Source: Boswellia sacra (taxonomy: Eukaryota; Streptophyta; Magnoliopsida; Sapindales; Burseraceae). From it: 64,000 nt of DNA. Position 1 is the stretch's first letter. Every line of letters begins with the position of its first letter. Both the position numbers and the translations under genes were made by a program. Location: assembly GCA_013180625.2 (NCBI GenBank), contig SNVD02009198.1:301711-365710 (forward strand), read 5' to 3'. The notes under the pieces are model-generated. The model searched no databases. It saw only the letters and a list, made by a program, of their open reading frames with translations, and was not told where the DNA came from. Below, in pieces: positions 61,251 to 64,000 of this stretch.

Positions 61251-61961
61251 AAATCTAACCCCCAAAACAACAACCAATGGAAACAGGAACAACAACCACC
61301 CAAGTCTTATCAAGCACCTCAATACAATGCACCACAAGTTAGGAATTCCTTAGAGGACACCTTACAAGCATTTATGGAGGCCCAAAATAAGACGAACCAA
61401 AAATTTGAAACAGTTCTTACAAAAGTGGTGGAAGAGAACAAGGAGATCAAAAGTCAAATCACTAAGCTAACTAGTGCTTTGACCATACAAGAGCGAGGTA
61501 AGTTTCCATCTTAAACTCAATCTAATCCAAAAGGGCAACACATGGCACAAGCCTCTACTTCTGACACACAAAATCTCAAAGAGGTAAATACCATCACTAC
61601 TCGAAGTGGTAAGATCTTAAATGAGCCTACATTGCCAATCAACACTACCATGGAAAACAAAGATGTTCTCCCACAAAAGGAGGAAATTTTTGAGAAAGAA
61701 CTTGAAAAGAAATTTTCGATTCCAGTGCCTTTTCCCCAAGCTCTCAGATCTACTGGGAAAAACTCGAAAGTTCAAGGTGAGATTCTAGAACACTTAAAAC
61801 AAGTTAAGATTAATCTTCCCTTGTTGCATGTAATCAAACAGGTTCCGGCTTACGCCAAAGTTATCAAGGATCTATGCACCATCAAAAGAAAGCACCATCA
61901 AAAGAAAGCACCATGTCAAGAAGACTGCATTCTTGACGGAACAGGTAAGTGCAGCCATTGA
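61251..61961 (+). pseudogene. Athila-like gag-pol linker, frameshifted
   Basis: The same gag frame continues past the TAG, meets a TAA at about 61512-61514, then stays open from 61542 (SGKILNEPT, FPQALRSTGK) to 61961. A 16-bp tandem duplication (61876-61891 repeated at 61892-61907) shifts the frame just before the protease, so this frame ends in an unrelated tail. Confidence 0.8.
61876..61907. repeat. 16-bp tandem duplication causing a frameshift
   Basis: gcaccatcaaaagaaa occurs twice, exactly and head to tail. Sixteen is not a multiple of three, so it moves the reading frame between gag and pol. Confidence 0.95.
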
Positions 61962-64000
61962 ACAGAAAACCCCACCCAAGTACAAAGATCCAGGGTGTCC
62001 TACAATTTCCTGCCAGATTGGGACACATGAAATCAGTCAAGCATTGTTAGACTTGGGAGCAAGTGTCACTCTCATGCCCTATTTGGTTTACTTACAATTA
62101 GGACTTGGAGAGATCAAACCCACATCCGTAGTTCTACAATTGGCCGACCGATCAGTCAAGAAACCACGGGGAATAGTGGAAAATGTTTTATTACATATTG
62201 ATAAATTTTATTACCCTGTTGATTTTCTTGTTTTGGATACTCAGTCTGTGGTTAATATGGAGTCCAATATTCCTCTTATTTTAGGGAGACCTTTTCTTGC
62301 CACTGCTAATGCTTTTATTAATTGCAGGAACGGTCTCATGAAATTGTCATTTGGTAATATGACTCTTGAGGTGAATATTTTTCACATTGGAAAGCAACCA
62401 CGAGAGGAGGACGATTGCTACCATTCATATATGATAGACACACTTATCTCAGAGGAGGCTTATAGAAAACAGGATTTTGACTCTTTAGACTACCTTCTTA
62501 ATTCTGAATTTGAAGATTTATTTTATCCTGATGATACAACTAATGTGTTTGGTGTTTTTGACTCACAGGATAAAAGGACTCGATTTTGGCAACCAAGCTT
62601 TGAAGAATTGCCTCGTGGAAGAGAGAAGCCAAAACCCTCTAACTTAGAGGCTCCAAAAGTTGAGCTTTCTCCATTGCCCAAAGCTTTGAAGCACGTTTTC
62701 TTGGGAGCAGGTGATACCTTTCCTGTTATTATTTCTTCAGAACTTAGTGTTGAACAAGATGAAAAATTGATAAACTTGTTAAAAGAACATAAGTCTGTAC
62801 TAGGATGGACTATAGCTGATATTAAAGGTATTTCTCCATTAATATGCTCCCATAGAATCCATCTAGAGGAAGGTACCCGACCTCGTAGAGACCCCCAAAG
62901 AAGACTTAATCCAACAATGAAAGAAGTGGTAAAGAAAGAAGTCTTAAAACTATTAGATGCAGGTATAATCTATCCAATATCTGATAGTCAATGGGTAAGT
63001 CCAACAAAGGTAGTGCCTAAGAAGTCTGGAGTAACTGTGGTTCAAAATGATAAAGGAGTGTCTGTTCCAACTAGAGTAGTAACCGGATGGCAGATGTGTA
63101 TTGATTATAGGAAATTAAATACAGCCACCCGAAAAGACTACTTTCCATTGCCCTTTATTGACCAAATTTTGGAACGTGTAGCTGGTCATCCCTTTTATTG
63201 CTTTCTCGATGGGTACTCAGGATATTACCAGATAGAGATAGCTCTAGAGGATCAGGATAAGACTACCTTCACATGCCCTTTTGGTACTTATGCTTTTCGT
63301 AGGATGCCATTTGGATTATATAATGCACCAGCTACTTTTCAACGTTGCATGCTTAGTATTTTCTCAGACATGGTTGAAAAATACATGGAGGTTTTTATGG
63401 ATGATTTGACTGTTTTTGGTAACTCTTTTGATTCATGTCTACTTAACTTAAAATATGTTTTGAGTAGGTGTGAAGAAAAAGGACTTGTGCTTAATTGGGA
63501 AAAATGTCATTTCATGGTGTCTTCTGGGATTGTTTTGGGACACATTATTTCTGTTTTGGGACACATTATTTCAGAAAGAGGAATGGAGGTTGACAAGGCT
63601 AAGATCAAGTTGATCTCTAAATTACCTACACCTAAAACGATAAAAGATGTCCGATCTTTTCTAGGGCATGCTGGTTTTTATAGGAGGTTTATACAAAATT
63701 TTTCTTCTATATCTAGACCATTGTGTAACCTCTTATTGAAAGATGCTGAATTTGTGTGGACTCAAGCTTGTGAGGACGCATTTAAGACATTAATTGCCAA
63801 ACTCACCACTGCCCCTATTATGCAGTCACCTGATTGGAGCCTTCCATTTGAGATTATGTGTGATGCCAGTAACTATGATGTAGGAGCAGTCCTTGGTCAA
63901 AGAAGGGAGGGCAAACCCTTTGTTGTTTACTATGCTAGTAGAACCTTAAATGATGCTCAAATGAATTATTCTACTACTGAAAAGGAACTATTAGTTGTTG
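61910..64000 (+). CDS. Athila-like protease, reverse transcriptase and RNase H (runs off the window)
   Basis: The frame is open with no stop from 61810 to the window end; coding similarity begins after the 16-bp duplication. Protease: LLDLGASVTLMP (Asp active site, near 62047) and IPLILGRPFLAT. RT: WQMCIDYRKLN, FLDGYSGYYQI, RRMPFGLYNAPATFQ and the catalytic box VFMDDL (63391-63408, FMDD instead of YMDD). RNase H begins near 63855 (IMCDASNYDVGAVL) and YSTTEKELL is the last motif seen. A 21-bp duplication at 63531-63572 adds seven residues inside RT but keeps frame. The pol part seen here looks intact apart from lacking an in-frame link to gag. Integrase would lie beyond 64000. Confidence 0.88.
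63531..63572. repeat. 21-bp in-frame tandem duplication in RT
   Basis: tgttttgggacacattattt plus c is repeated exactly (63531-63551 and 63552-63572). It duplicates the segment with LGHII, about 40 codons after the FMDD box. Confidence 0.95.

Larger units (their letters stand above)
57891..64000 (+). mobile_element. Athila-like Ty3/gypsy LTR retrotransposon, 5' part
   Basis: LTR (~1.4 kb), tRNA-Asp primer site, a repeat-rich leader, gag, protease, RT and the start of RNase H, then the window ends. The primer site, the gag sequence (FHGLDSENPYVHVREFEEVV, FFPFSLKDRAKSWL) and the RT resemble Athila-group elements. The left boundary is estimated from the LTR start 'tgattgataaacgcatga'; 57895 is an alternative. 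No 3' LTR is in view, so the target duplication cannot be tested. Confidence 0.85.

Overview
The window is nuclear DNA from a flowering plant, most likely a eudicot. It has GT-AG introns, long AT-rich intergenic stretches, plant-only protein families and two plant Ty3/gypsy retrotransposon lineages. The F-box subfamily and the tandem berberine-bridge-enzyme-like genes resemble Citrus or its relatives, but that placement is recognition, not proof.

Layout. 1-3899: about 3.2 copies of a 1.21-kb tandem repeat, each with the same short minus-strand ORF. 4156-5435: 3'-half pseudogene copy of the intact F-box/LRR gene at 13247-15348. 5436-13060: gene-poor, with a repeat pair, an AT microsatellite and a long-TIR MITE. 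16650-20923 (minus): four-exon GT4-type glycosyltransferase with an N-terminal membrane anchor. 25186-30155 (minus): nine-exon Barentsz/MLN51 (CASC3) homologue of the exon-junction complex, ending with a GC-AG intron. 34700-46230: a cluster of two intact intronless BBE-like flavoprotein oxidase genes, a dead third copy, an N-terminal O-methyltransferase remnant, and a thionin-like cysteine-rich secreted peptide gene.

46232-56196: a complete Tat-lineage retrotransposon (382-bp LTRs, CTTTG target duplication) inserted downstream of the second BBE gene. Its gag-pol is broken by stops and frameshifts. Between pol and the 3' LTR it carries a convergent, spliced, antisense gene resembling the 'putative gypsy type transposon' (Transposase_28) family, with its own TATA box and a 5'-UTR intron that contains a 42-bp minisatellite and a GC-rich island. 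57891-64000: the 5' part of a second, Athila-like retrotransposon (LTR, tRNA-Asp primer site, leader minisatellite, gag, protease, RT, start of RNase H) that runs off the window.

How parts relate. The BBE region grew by segmental duplication: promoter, coding region, a 3' MITE and further downstream sequence are shared between the two intact copies, and the Tat element later split the second copy's downstream flank. A second MITE lies about 330 bp upstream of the second gene's start. The other host genes (EJC factor, glycosyltransferase, F-box) look functionally unrelated to the cluster.
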